Of a stretch of 64,000 nt of DNA, positions 38,189 through 47,139 are shown one piece after another. The stretch is from NCBI GenBank assembly GCA_038231575.1, contig JBBRLB010000004.1:15206-79205 (forward strand). The letters run 5' to 3'. The notes beneath the pieces are model-generated. The model saw nothing but the letters and a program-made list of their open reading frames with translations, made no database searches and was not told the DNA's origin. The position numbers and the translations under genes are program-made. How positions within the stretch are numbered: the first letter of the stretch is position 1; each line of letters opens with the position of its first letter. This stretch comes from CAITWF01 sp038231575 (GTDB lineage Bacteria; Verrucomicrobiota; Verrucomicrobiia; Opitutales; Opitutaceae).

Positions 38189-40283
38189 TTTGTCGCGCGC
38201 CTTTCGCCTTAGATGGAGGGCGTTGCCCGCCATGCGTGTCACCCTCGCGGTCGCCCTCGGCGGTCTCGCCGCCCTCGCTTCCCTCCGCGCCCTCGAGCCC
38301 ACCGAGTGGAAAAACCGCCAGCCGCTGTCCGTCGAAAGCGCCGGCCTCGTGAAGCTCGCACTGCCGCCGGAAACGCTCGGTCTCGCGCGCGCCGGCCTCG
38401 AGGATTTGCGCCTGCTTGATCCGGCGGGGCGCGAGGTGCCGTTTGTCTTCACGCTCCCCGCGCCCGCGGTGCCGGCCCTGACGCGCACCCCGCGCGTCTT
38501 TCAAACCACGCTCGCCAATTCGACCACGGAGTTGCTCATCGGCACGGACACGACCACGCCGCTCGAGTCGCTCACGCTGACGACACCGGCGCCCGCCTTC
38601 CTGAAAGCCGCGCGGCTCGACCTCTCGAACGACGGCGAGCAGTGGGAAACGCTCGCGGAGGGCGCCGTGCTCTTCCGTCAATTCGGTGCCGAGCAACTCC
38701 GCTTCGATCTCAAACGGCGCACCGCCTCGCACCTGCGCGTCCGCATCGACGACTCGCGCTCCCGCACCGTGCCGTTCACGGGCGCGACGCTGCACCTCGC
38801 CGGGTCCACGCCACCCGAAGTCACGACACCGATCACCGTGCGCGTCGTGCGCCGCGAGGAATTCGCCGGCGAATCCGTGCTCACGCTCGATCTCGGCGGC
38901 GCGAATGTCCCGCTCGCGAGCCTCGAGTTCGCCACCGCCGAATCGCTCTTCGCGCGAACGCTGACCTTCGCAACGCGCGAACTGCGCGACGAGACGGCCG
39001 TCGAGCGCACGCTCGCCACCGGCTCGATCTGGCGCGTCGCCGCCGAGGGCGTGCCCGCGACGGCGCGGCTCGACGTGCCGCTGCATTTGGTCACGCCCTC
39101 GCGCGAATTACTCGTGCACCTCACGAATGGCGACAGCCCGCCGCTCGCGATCGACGGCGTCACCGCGCGCCAGCGGCCGCGATGGCTCGTGTTCCGCGCC
39201 GCCGAACCCGGCACCTACGCCGTGCTCACGGGCCACGCGCAGATCGCCGCGCCGCGCTACGACCTCGCCTCGCTCGCGACCGCGCTGCGCGACACGCCGC
39301 CCACCGGGCTCATCCCCGGCCCGGCGGCGCCGAATCCCGGTTATCACACCGTCGACACCTTGGCCGACACGCCCCTGCGCGGCGCCGCGATCGATCCGGC
39401 GGCGTGGGGATTCCGCAAACCAGTCCAACTTACCGCCGCCGGTGTGCAGCAACTCGAACTCGATCTCGATGTGCTCGCGCGCGCGCAATCCAGCTTCGCC
39501 GATCTCCGGTTAGTGCGCGACGGCGCGCAGGTGCCCTACCTCCTCGAGCGGCCCGCGCTCTCCCGGTCCCGTCCGCTCGCGATCACGCGCGACGACGATC
39601 CGAAGCAGCCACGTCTCAGCCGCTGGCAAATCAAACTCCCGCGCGCCTCGCTGCCGATCACGCGCCTAACCCTCACCTCGTCCACCGCGCTCTTTCAACG
39701 CCACCTCCGGCTCTTCGAAAAGATTTCCGATGACCGCCGCGGCGAAATGGTCGAGCGCACCCTCGCCGACGCCGACTGGAGCCACACGCCGGGCGACGCG
39801 CGTTCGCTGACGCTCGGTTTCTCTTCCCCGCCCGCGACCGACACATTTTCCCTTGAGACCGACAACGGAGACAATCCGCCCATCGTGCTCGCGTCCGCAT
39901 CGGCCGCCTATCCGGTCGCGCGGCTGCTGTTTAAGACCGAGCCCATCCCGAACGCGCTCGCGGAGAACTTGTCGAATCCGCCCGCGGTGAGCTCGTCGAA
40001 TCCGTCGAACGGGCCCGGCTCCCTCGCGCTTTATTACGGCCAGCGCTCCGCGTCGGCCCCGCGCTATGATCTTTCGCTGGTCGCGGGACAGATTCTCGCG
40101 GCGGAAAAATCCGTGGCGTCGCTCGGCGCCGAGGAACAGGCGCGGGCCGCGGGTTGGTCCGGCCAACCGCTCGCGGGCGCGCGGGGCGACGTGGTGTTCT
40201 GGAGCGTGCTGGCGCTCGTCGTGGTGGGCCTGCTCGCGATCGTCGCGAAACTGCTGCCGAAACCGCCGTCGGCGACGGGGTGA
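38172..40283 (+). CDS. DUF3999 exported protein, partner of DUF2339
   Basis: A 703-residue protein if begun at the ATG at 38172, which overlaps the upstream gene. An alternative ATG at 38232 gives a shorter, cleaner signal peptide (MRVTLAVALGGLAALASLRA). The large middle part is predicted extracytoplasmic beta-sandwich material (for example WETLAEGAVLFRQFGAEQLR and SHLRVRIDDSRSRTVPFTGA, discoidin-like in flavour). A single C-terminal helix (VVFWSVLALVVVGLLAIVA) anchors it to the inner membrane. The family is found next to DUF2339. No biochemical activity is known to me. It is convergent with the lipoprotein gene, with a 28-bp gap. Confidence 0.82.
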   Translation: MRKNLNLSRAFRLRWRALPAMRVTLAVALGGLAALASLRALEPTEWKNRQPLSVESAGLVKLALPPETLGLARAGLEDLRLLDPAGREVPFVFTLPAPAVPALTRTPRVFQTTLANSTTELLIGTDTTTPLESLTLTTPAPAFLKAARLDLSNDGEQWETLAEGAVLFRQFGAEQLRFDLKRRTASHLRVRIDDSRSRTVPFTGATLHLAGSTPPEVTTPITVRVVRREEFAGESVLTLDLGGANVPLASLEFATAESLFARTLTFATRELRDETAVERTLATGSIWRVAAEGVPATARLDVPLHLVTPSRELLVHLTNGDSPPLAIDGVTARQRPRWLVFRAAEPGTYAVLTGHAQIAAPRYDLASLATALRDTPPTGLIPGPAAPNPGYHTVDTLADTPLRGAAIDPAAWGFRKPVQLTAAGVQQLELDLDVLARAQSSFADLRLVRDGAQVPYLLERPALSRSRPLAITRDDDPKQPRLSRWQIKLPRASLPITRLTLTSSTALFQRHLRLFEKISDDRRGEMVERTLADADWSHTPGDARSLTLGFSSPPATDTFSLETDNGDNPPIVLASASAAYPVARLLFKTEPIPNALAENLSNPPAVSSSNPSNGPGSLALYYGQRSASAPRYDLSLVAGQILAAEKSVASLGAEEQARAAGWSGQPLAGARGDVVFWSVLALVVVGLLAIVAKLLPKPPSATG

Positions 40284-40311
40284 ACGACGGGGCCCGGGGA
40301 GGGCCGCGACG

Positions 40312-40791
40312 TCACCGCGACGCTAGCTCGAGCCAGACGGTGTGCGGATATTCGGCGTTGCCGAGCGTGAGGGCGTGCGCGACGGCGGTGCGGAAGCGCA
40401 CCTTGCCGCCGAACGAAATGCGCGCGTCGATGTTCAATCCGTGTCGCAGCAGATCGTCGTCCGCCATATACTCGATCTGAAACGGGATCGTGCCGCCCTT
40501 GGGTCCGTGGATGGTCTGCTCGGCGATCACCTGCGGGACCGGTTCGACTTTCGCGCGGTCGCCGAGCGGCAGATCTTTTTTCGCCACGGCGCGCATCAGC
40601 TCGGTTCCGGAGAGATCGACCACGCGCACGACCACGACGGCATCGGGAGGCAGCGCGATGTCAGAGCGAAATTCCACCGTGCCGTTCACCGTGCGATGCG
40701 GATCGCCCTCCTGGGTGACTTCGATGTGGGAACAGCCGGCGGCGAAGAGCGCGGCGCACGCGGCAAGGAAAAAGAGCGGGGAGGTTTTCAT
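40312..40791 (-). CDS. YbaY-like lipoprotein
   Basis: A 159-residue protein with a lipobox (ALFAAGC, Cys20), so it is likely acylated and anchored in the outer or inner membrane. The mature part (VNGTVEFRSDIALPPDAVVV, VVDLSGTELMRAVAKKDLPL, then IPFQIEYMADD) matches the YbaY family of small beta-rich lipoproteins. The consensus features of increasing hydrophobicity and a final aromatic strand (EYPHTVWLEL) are present. Its start codon overlaps the stop of the upstream glycosidase-like gene (40788-40791), so the two are coupled. Confidence 0.8.
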   Translation of the reverse strand: MKTSPLFFLAACAALFAAGCSHIEVTQEGDPHRTVNGTVEFRSDIALPPDAVVVVRVVDLSGTELMRAVAKKDLPLGDRAKVEPVPQVIAEQTIHGPKGGTIPFQIEYMADDDLLRHGLNIDARISFGGKVRFRTAVAHALTLGNAEYPHTVWLELASR

Positions 40792-42125
40792 GCGGAAAGG
40801 GTTTCGGGGGTGGACCCGCCGGGGCGGGCGGCGCACCGCACCGTTTCGGCGCGGGCGTTGAACTCGGCCAGCAACTCCGTGTGCTCGCGGGCCTCGGCGC
40901 CGTTGGCGTGGACGAGGCCGCGGGCGAACGGCGGTTGCTCGCCGGGCTCGTCCAGCCACTGGCGCCACCCATAGCCGACCACCGCCGGGTGTCGAGCCGC
41001 GCGCTCCAGCGCCGCCCGGCCGCGGCGCAGCATCCGCTCGACCGTGGTCACCCGCCGCAGCGCCCGCGCCAGCTCCGAGCCGGCCGACGGGCGTAAAAAG
41101 TTTTCGTCCACCCAGCACACGTCGTCCGCGATCACCGGCCCTGTCGCCGTCCCGCTCGCCGCGATCGCCGGCAGCTCGTTCCAGTCCACGAGCGGCACAT
41201 CGACCGCCGGATAAACGCCCTCTCCGCGGACGTTTTCGCCCGCCGGCCCCGCGCTCCGCGCGCCGAGCACGAGGTGATTCGGATCGCCGGCGCGAATCGC
41301 TTCGCCCGCACTCGTGAAGTAGCGGTGGGCGAACTCGCGCGTCCAGCGCCCCTGATCGCGCAGGTAGCCGCGCGTCGCGAACCCCTGTTCGGTGCGCGTC
41401 AGTTCGCGCACGACTTCCTTGTTTGCGAGCGGCGCGCCCCACGCCCGCGCCACCGCCGCGAGTTTTCCGCCGTGCAACGCGAGCACGAATTCCCATGCCG
41501 CATGATACGCCGCAAAACTCGGTTCGAGGCTCAGGCAAATCTGGAGCAGCGTCGGCCGCACCCGCGCCGGCGGTTTCGCCTCGGCCATTGCACCCGCCTT
41601 GAGCTCTGTCGCAGGGTGCGGCTGCGCCCAGCCCAGGGCGTCATCCGCCAGCCAGCCGAGCAGCGCGCGATCGGTTACCCGGGGCGCGCAGGCCACGAGG
41701 GCGTGCTCCGCCGCGCGCCGCGCCCAGTCCGGATCGAACACATCCGGCAAGCGCGCGCCGGGCGCATGGATGAGCGTGCCCGCGCGGCAAAAATCCACCG
41801 TGGCCACAAACGCCAGTCCGTCCGCGCGCGCCGTGCCGTCGCCGCCCGCCCCGGCGACGTTGAAACCCCAGCGCCGGAGCCGCGCCGCCGCATTGGCGTC
41901 CGGCGCGACAAACGGCGCGAGGCTGCTGTCCCCGGCGACGGGCACGCTCGCCCGCACGCCGTGCACCGCCTTGCAGAAAAACGGACGATCCTCCGCGTCG
42001 ACGAGCCACCAGCGGCCGGCGGCATCGGGGACGGCGCGGACAAATCCCGCCGCGCCGCGCGCAAGATCCCAGCGGAGTTCGCCCGGATTCGGCGCGGTCG
42101 GGGTGGCATCGCCAGCGTGGGGCAT
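40788..42125 (-). CDS. Agarase/glycosidase-like TIM-barrel protein (tentative)
   Basis: A 445-residue protein without an obvious signal peptide. Segments such as ARLRRWGFNVAGAGGDGTAR, DRALLGWLADDALGWAQ, YFTSAGEAIRAGDPNHLVLG, PLVDWNELPAI and VVGYGWRQWLDEPGEQPPF resemble the order of motifs in agarase-like GH-A barrels. Those families have an acid/base Glu after LGW/GYF-type motifs, and a downstream aromatic-rich strand carries the substrate. I cannot see the expected catalytic Glu pair with certainty: the acid/base position appears as Asp-Asp in LADDALGW. It may be a diverged or inactive glycosidase. Confidence in the fold is moderate, in the activity low. Confidence 0.45.
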   Translation of the reverse strand: MPHAGDATPTAPNPGELRWDLARGAAGFVRAVPDAAGRWWLVDAEDRPFFCKAVHGVRASVPVAGDSSLAPFVAPDANAAARLRRWGFNVAGAGGDGTARADGLAFVATVDFCRAGTLIHAPGARLPDVFDPDWARRAAEHALVACAPRVTDRALLGWLADDALGWAQPHPATELKAGAMAEAKPPARVRPTLLQICLSLEPSFAAYHAAWEFVLALHGGKLAAVARAWGAPLANKEVVRELTRTEQGFATRGYLRDQGRWTREFAHRYFTSAGEAIRAGDPNHLVLGARSAGPAGENVRGEGVYPAVDVPLVDWNELPAIAASGTATGPVIADDVCWVDENFLRPSAGSELARALRRVTTVERMLRRGRAALERAARHPAVVGYGWRQWLDEPGEQPPFARGLVHANGAEAREHTELLAEFNARAETVRCAARPGGSTPETLSA

Positions 42126-42187
42126 CGCGCGCGAAGCTGGCGCGGCGGCCCGAAAAAGGAAAGCGCGCAGTGCGGCGCCCGGAATTT

Positions 42188-42281
42188 AGCCGCAAAAAGG
42201 CACAGAAATAATCTGCCGGGCAGTCGTAAGATTTCCGCGCGCCTCATTTGCCGGCAAATTCTTGGGGCCTTCTTGCGGCCA
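42188..42281. repeat. Long palindromic interspersed repeat (copy D)
   Basis: The left arm AGCCGCAAAAAGGCAC and right arm GGGGCCTTCTTGCGGCCA match the ends of copies A-C. Internal CTGCCGGGCAG and TTTGCCGGCAAA are themselves palindromic. It lies in the 230-bp gap between the divergent glycosidase-like gene and the PVC dehydrogenase gene. Confidence 0.65.
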
Positions 42282-42355
42282 AAAATTCCGAGACTTTTTA
42301 GGAGCGGCCACGGCTTGCGTAACGTTCGCCCCACCGTAGCGTCTCGCCTCCCCTC

Positions 42356-45300
42356 ATGCGTTACCCACGATTTCTTCGCCTCACCGCGCTCGTCGCGGCG
42401 GCCCTGCTCACCTCGCACGTCACCGCCTTCGCGCAAGAAGACGAGAAGGACGACGACACAACCAAGCCCACCGGAAAAATCCGCGATGCCGGCACGCGCC
42501 TCGCCGCAGCCGAAATCAGCCCCGCCTCCGAGGAAGGCACCCGTGCCCTCAACCGCATGCGGCTGGCCCCCGGCCTCGTCGCCAAGCTCTGGGCCGCCGA
42601 GCCCATGCTCGCGAATCCGGTGGCGTTCAACTTCGACGAACGCGGCCGCATCTTCGTGGCCGAGACCTACCGCTATCGCTCCAGCGTGCTCGATATCCGC
42701 GACTACATGTGGACGCTCGAGTCCGAGCTCGCCACGCGCACTGCCGAGGAGTGGCTGGCCGTGGTGAAGCGTAACTTCGGCGATGCCGGCCTCAAGGAGC
42801 TCTCGATCGAAAGCGAACGCATCCGCCTGCTTGAGGATACGAAGCACACGGGCGTCGCGGACAAATCCACCCTCTACGCCGAGGGTTTCAACACCCCGCT
42901 CGACGGCATCGCCTCCGGCATCATGGCGCGCCGCGGCCAGGTCTGGTTCACCAACATCCCCAATCTCTGGAAATTCACGGGCGAAAACAAAGCGGAGACC
43001 CGCACCGCGATCAGCACGGGCTATGGCGTGCGCTTCAACTTCACCGGCCACGATCTCCACGGCCTCACGTTTGGCCCGGACGGAAAAATCTATTTCAGCA
43101 TCGGTGATCGCGGCGCGCACGCCACCGCGCCGGACGGCAGCGTCGCCGACACCCCCGACAGCGGCGCCGTGTTTCGGAGCAACCCCGATGGGTCTCAGCT
43201 CGAGCTCTTCGCCACCGGCCTCCGCAACCCGCAGTCGCTCCTCTTCACCGAAAACGGCGACCTCTTCACCGGCGACAACGACTGCGACCAGGGCGACGAG
43301 GAACGTCTCGTGCACGTCATCGAAAACAGCGACAACGGCTGGCGCGTCGGCTATCAGTTTCCCCCGCTCGGCAAAAACAGCCCGTGGCTCCGCGAGAAAA
43401 TGTGGACGCCCCGCCACGAGGGCCAGGCGAACTTCATGATCGCCCCGATCTGCAATATCGAAGACGGCCCCTCGGGCGTCGCGTATTATCCCGGCACCGG
43501 CCTGAACGATTCCTATCGCGGCAACATTTTCGTCACGCACTTCAAGGGCAGCATCGCGCGCAGCGGCATCTACACTTACACTGTAAATCCGAACGGCGCC
43601 GGCTACGCCATCGCGACCGCGAAACCCTTTCTCCAAGCGGCGCTCCCGACCGACGTGCGCTTCGGCCCTGACGGCCGCCTGTATGTTTCCGACTGGGCCG
43701 ACGGCTGGCCGAAATCCAAACGCGGCCGCATCTACACCATCAGCGATCCCCAGCACGAGAACGACGCGATCATCAAGGAGACCGAAAAGATCATCGGCGG
43801 CGATTGGACGAAGAAATCCAACGACGAACTCACCACGCTGCTCGCTCACCCCGATTGGCGCGTGCGGCTCGAAGCCCAGTTCACCCTCGCCGAGCGCGGC
43901 GAACCGAGCATCGCGCTGCTCGCCAAAGTGGCCGCCGCTGCCCCGATCGGCTACGCGCGCTTCCACGCCGTGTGGGGCCTCGGCCAGCTCGCTGCCAAAT
44001 TCCCCGCCGCCCTCGCGCCGCTCCGCCCGTTTGTCACGAACTCCGATCCCGAAGTCCGCGCCCAATCGATCAAGGTTCTCGGTGATCACGGCGCCGCCGA
44101 TCAGGCCGACGCCTTCATGGCCGCGCTCAAGGACGAGAACAACCGCGTGAAATTCTTCGCCGCGCAATCGCTCGGCAAACTCAAGTCCGGCGCCGCCGCG
44201 CCCGCCCTCCTCGTCGCCCTCGGGGCCAACGCCGACAAGGACGAATATCTCCGCCACGCGCTCGTGATGGGACTCGTCGGCGGCAACAACCTCGGCGCCC
44301 TGACCGCCGCCATCCGCGACGAATCCCGTTCGGTCCGCCTCGGCGTGCTCCTCGCGTTCCGCCGCCTCGGGAATGCCGCGGCCGCCAAATTCCTCGCTGA
44401 CTCCGATCCGATGATCATCCGCGAGGCCGCCCTCGCGATCAACGACGCGCCCATCAACGCCGCGCTCCCCGCCCTCGCCGCGCTCATCACGACCCCGAGC
44501 ACCGACGAAAATGTGATGCTCCGCGTCATCAACGCCAACTTCCGCCTCGGCACGCCCGCGCATGCCGCGGCGATCGCCGCCTACGCCGCCCGCGCGGAAG
44601 CGCCCGCGTTTCTCCGCGCCGAGGCCGTCGCACAGCTCGCGAACTGGCCCAAACCGCTGCAGCGCGATCGGCTCGTCGGCGTTTATCGTCCACTCGTGGA
44701 AAAAACCCGCGACGCCTCTGTCGCCGTCAACGCCCTCAACCCGATCCTCGCCGCGTTGCTCGATCCCAAATCGCCCGAGGCCGTGCTGACCGCCGCAATC
44801 ACCGCGGTCGAGTCGCTCAAGCTCACCGGCGCGTCCGACGCGCTCTTCGCGCTCGTCCGCACCGAGACCGCGGGCGCCACGCCGCGCGCGGCCGCCCTCC
44901 GCGCGCTCGACACCCTGAAGGATTCCCGCCTCGCCGCGGCCGTGAAAATCGCCGGCGGCCAGAAGTCCGCCACGATGCGCGCCGCCGCTCTCCCCATCGC
45001 GAGCCGCCTCGCCCCCGCGGAGTCCGCGCCCGTGCTCGCCGGCGTCATCGCCAACGGCAGCCTCGAGGAGCAGAAAACCGCCTTCCGCGCCCTCGGCGCG
45101 CTCAACGTCCCCGAGGCCGACGCGATTTTCGTCGATCAGTTGACGAAGCTCGCCGCCGGCCAGGTGAAGCCTGCGTTGCAGCTCGAACTCGTCACCGCCG
45201 CCGCCACGCGCAGCGAACCCGCCGTGAAAAAACTCCTCGCCGATCGCGATGCCGCCATTGCCCGGGACCCCGATCCGCTCGCGCCCTACCGCATCGCGTT

Positions 45301-45790
45301 GGAGGGCGGCAGCCGGATCCGTGGCGAAAAAATCTTCAACAACCAGCCCGTTATGGCCTGCGTGCGCTGTCACCGCATCGGCAACGAAAGCGGCGGCGAA
45401 GCCGGCCCGAATCTCGCGGGCATCGGCGAAAAACATCCGCGTGAATATCTGCTCGAGTCCGTCGTGAAGCCCAACGCCAAGATCGCCCCCGGCTTCGACA
45501 CGGTCGTCGTTACGCTCAAGGCCGGCGGCGTCGCCGCCGGCACCGTCGCCAGTGAAACGGCCGACTGGCTCAGCCTGCGCGACACCGAGAACAAACTCCA
45601 CGAGGTGAAAAAATCGGACATCGCCAAGCGCGAAGGCGCGCCCTCCTCGATGCCGGAAATCTTCGGTGCGATTCTCACGAAGTCGGAGCTCCGCGACGTG
45701 ATCGAATATCTCGCCACCTTGCGCGACCGCCCCGACCGCCCGCTCGACGACAGCATCCCGCGCGCGCTCCGCGGCATCGCGGCGAAGTAA
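42356..45790 (+). CDS. PVC-type membrane-bound dehydrogenase: beta-propeller, HEAT repeats and cytochrome c
   Basis: A 1144-residue exported protein (signal peptide ending TAFAQ). Residues about 60-480 form a glucose/sorbosone-dehydrogenase-like propeller (NFDERGRIFVAETYRYRSS, FGPDGKIYFSIGDRG, FTGDNDCDQGDEERLVHVIE). Residues about 490-960 are HEAT-like repeats (LLAHPDWRVRLEAQFTLAER, DPEVRAQSIKVLGDHGAADQ). A C-terminal cytochrome domain carries CVRCH (Cys1002, Cys1005, His1006). This layout is nearly confined to Planctomycetota and Verrucomicrobiota. It probably oxidises a sugar-like substrate in the periplasm and reduces its own heme. A second, divergent family member lies at 48542-51355. Confidence 0.88.
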   Translation: MRYPRFLRLTALVAAALLTSHVTAFAQEDEKDDDTTKPTGKIRDAGTRLAAAEISPASEEGTRALNRMRLAPGLVAKLWAAEPMLANPVAFNFDERGRIFVAETYRYRSSVLDIRDYMWTLESELATRTAEEWLAVVKRNFGDAGLKELSIESERIRLLEDTKHTGVADKSTLYAEGFNTPLDGIASGIMARRGQVWFTNIPNLWKFTGENKAETRTAISTGYGVRFNFTGHDLHGLTFGPDGKIYFSIGDRGAHATAPDGSVADTPDSGAVFRSNPDGSQLELFATGLRNPQSLLFTENGDLFTGDNDCDQGDEERLVHVIENSDNGWRVGYQFPPLGKNSPWLREKMWTPRHEGQANFMIAPICNIEDGPSGVAYYPGTGLNDSYRGNIFVTHFKGSIARSGIYTYTVNPNGAGYAIATAKPFLQAALPTDVRFGPDGRLYVSDWADGWPKSKRGRIYTISDPQHENDAIIKETEKIIGGDWTKKSNDELTTLLAHPDWRVRLEAQFTLAERGEPSIALLAKVAAAAPIGYARFHAVWGLGQLAAKFPAALAPLRPFVTNSDPEVRAQSIKVLGDHGAADQADAFMAALKDENNRVKFFAAQSLGKLKSGAAAPALLVALGANADKDEYLRHALVMGLVGGNNLGALTAAIRDESRSVRLGVLLAFRRLGNAAAAKFLADSDPMIIREAALAINDAPINAALPALAALITTPSTDENVMLRVINANFRLGTPAHAAAIAAYAARAEAPAFLRAEAVAQLANWPKPLQRDRLVGVYRPLVEKTRDASVAVNALNPILAALLDPKSPEAVLTAAITAVESLKLTGASDALFALVRTETAGATPRAAALRALDTLKDSRLAAAVKIAGGQKSATMRAAALPIASRLAPAESAPVLAGVIANGSLEEQKTAFRALGALNVPEADAIFVDQLTKLAAGQVKPALQLELVTAAATRSEPAVKKLLADRDAAIARDPDPLAPYRIALEGGSRIRGEKIFNNQPVMACVRCHRIGNESGGEAGPNLAGIGEKHPREYLLESVVKPNAKIAPGFDTVVVTLKAGGVAAGTVASETADWLSLRDTENKLHEVKKSDIAKREGAPSSMPEIFGAILTKSELRDVIEYLATLRDRPDRPLDDSIPRALRGIAAK

Positions 45791-46038
45791 GCCGGCCGGA
45801 TTCCATCGCGGAAATCCGGAAGGGCGGAAAGGCGAAAGCGGTTCCTCGGACGCTGCCCGTCCCAGGGGTCGGCCGTTCCTACTCGCTCCGGTCTGCTCCG
45901 CGATTCAGCGCTTTCGCGCCTGCGCGATTAATTTCTGGGGGCCTAAATGACAGCACCGTCATCTGCGCCGGGCCGTCCCCGTCATGTCGATCCGGTATGA
46001 TTTCGTCGCACCTCACTCCTCCCACTCTGTTGCTCCCA

Positions 46039-46410
46039 ATGAAAACGCTGTTCCGTCCCCTGCTCGCCGCCGCCGTGTTCGCGTTCGCCGCTCCCTTTGC
46101 TTCGTCCAGTTTTGCCGCGGAGAAAGCGGAAAAGAACGAGGAGAAATCAGAAAAGGATGCGCCCAAGGGCTCAATCCGCCCGACCGGCGATTTGACCACC
46201 GCGCAGATGGCCGCGCTCGCGAAAGTCTCCTTCACTGATGCACTCAAGACGGCGCTGGCCGCCGCGCCCGGCGTGGTCGTGAAAGCCGAGCTCGAAGTCG
46301 AGGATGGCAATCTGCAGTTCTCCTTCGAAATTGTCGGCGCCGACAAAAAGACCACCGAGGTCGAGATCGACGCGGGCAACGGCAAGGTGCTCGACGTCGA
46401 CAAGGGCTGA
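46039..46410 (+). CDS. Exported PepSY-domain protein
   Basis: A 123-residue protein beginning at the ATG followed by KTLFRPLLAAAVFAFAAPFA, a signal peptide ending SSFAA. A charged stretch (EKAEKNEEKSEKD) precedes a PepSY-like domain (SFTDALKTALAAAPGVVVKA, then a VEIDAGNGKVLDV ending). The pattern of a long helix followed by beta strands with D-x-G-x-G/K is typical. Such small periplasmic PepSY proteins often neighbour OmpR-type two-component systems, as here: the regulator gene follows 54 bp downstream. It may be a target or ligand sensor of that system. Confidence 0.78.
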   Translation: MKTLFRPLLAAAVFAFAAPFASSSFAAEKAEKNEEKSEKDAPKGSIRPTGDLTTAQMAALAKVSFTDALKTALAAAPGVVVKAELEVEDGNLQFSFEIVGADKKTTEVEIDAGNGKVLDVDKG

Positions 46411-46464
46411 GTGGAGCCGCACGCGCAGCTTGTCGTCCCCGCGCCGGCGTCTCACGCTGCCGAG

Positions 46465-47139
46465 ATGCGCCTCCTCGTCGTCGAAGACGAAAAAAAGATC
46501 GCCGCGTTCGTCCGCAAGGGCCTCGCCGAGGCGGGTTTCAACGTGACGGTCTGCCATCGCGGGGACGACGCGCTCGTGCTGGCCGGCTCCGAACGCTTCG
46601 ACGCGCTCGTGCTCGACATCATGCTGCCCGGTCGCGACGGGCTCAGCGTTCTCCGCCATCTCCGCGAGGCGCGCAACACCGTGCCCGTGATTCTGCTCAC
46701 CGCGCGCGACGGACTCGCCGAGCGCGTCGAGGGCCTCAATCTCGGCGCGGACGATTATCTCACCAAGCCGTTTTCCGTCGATGAACTCATCGCCCGCCTC
46801 CGCGCCGTGTGGCGCCGGCTCTCCGGCGAGGGCCTGAGCCTGCTGAAATACGAGGACCTCATCCTCAACCTCACCACGCGTGAGGTCCGCCGCGCCGGAA
46901 AAAAAATCGAGCTGACGGTCCGCGAATTCGCGCTGCTCGAATACCTCATGCGCACCCCCGGCCGCGTGCACACGCGGACGCAGCTCTGCGAACACGTCTG
47001 GGATTACCATTTCGATCCGGGCACGAACCTCGTCGACGTGGGCATCCAGCGGCTCCGCCGGAAAGTCGACGACGGCCATGCCATCCCGCTCGTGCACACC
47101 GTGCGCGGCGTGGGCTACACGCTCAAGGCCAGCGCATGA
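46465..47139 (+). CDS. OmpR/PhoB-family response regulator
   Basis: A 224-residue protein starting at the ATG followed by RLLVVEDEKKIAAFVRKGLA, the true beginning of the receiver domain. Asp51 (ALVLDIMLPGRDG) is the phosphorylation site, with the conserved Thr and Lys in VILLTARDGL and DYLTKPFSVDELIARL. The C-terminal winged helix (LTVREFALLEYLMRTPGRVH and VWDYHFDPGTNLVDVGIQRL) is standard. It overlaps the following kinase gene by 4 bp. The closest functional resemblance is to CopR/CusR-like regulators, but the stimulus is not shown. Confidence 0.92.
   Translation: MRLLVVEDEKKIAAFVRKGLAEAGFNVTVCHRGDDALVLAGSERFDALVLDIMLPGRDGLSVLRHLREARNTVPVILLTARDGLAERVEGLNLGADDYLTKPFSVDELIARLRAVWRRLSGEGLSLLKYEDLILNLTTREVRRAGKKIELTVREFALLEYLMRTPGRVHTRTQLCEHVWDYHFDPGTNLVDVGIQRLRRKVDDGHAIPLVHTVRGVGYTLKASA

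Noticed and set aside
40788..42125. Calling the TIM-barrel protein a confirmed agarase
   Set aside because: The motif order is suggestive, but the catalytic glutamates cannot be placed with confidence and no other agar-utilisation gene is nearby.
41675..45601. A very long open frame (about 1300 codons) on the minus strand opposite the PVC dehydrogenase
   Set aside because: It is antisense to a clearly real gene with signal peptide, propeller, HEAT and heme motifs. Its translation is low-complexity Gly/Ala/Arg/Glu-rich, the usual product of a GC-rich gene read backwards.
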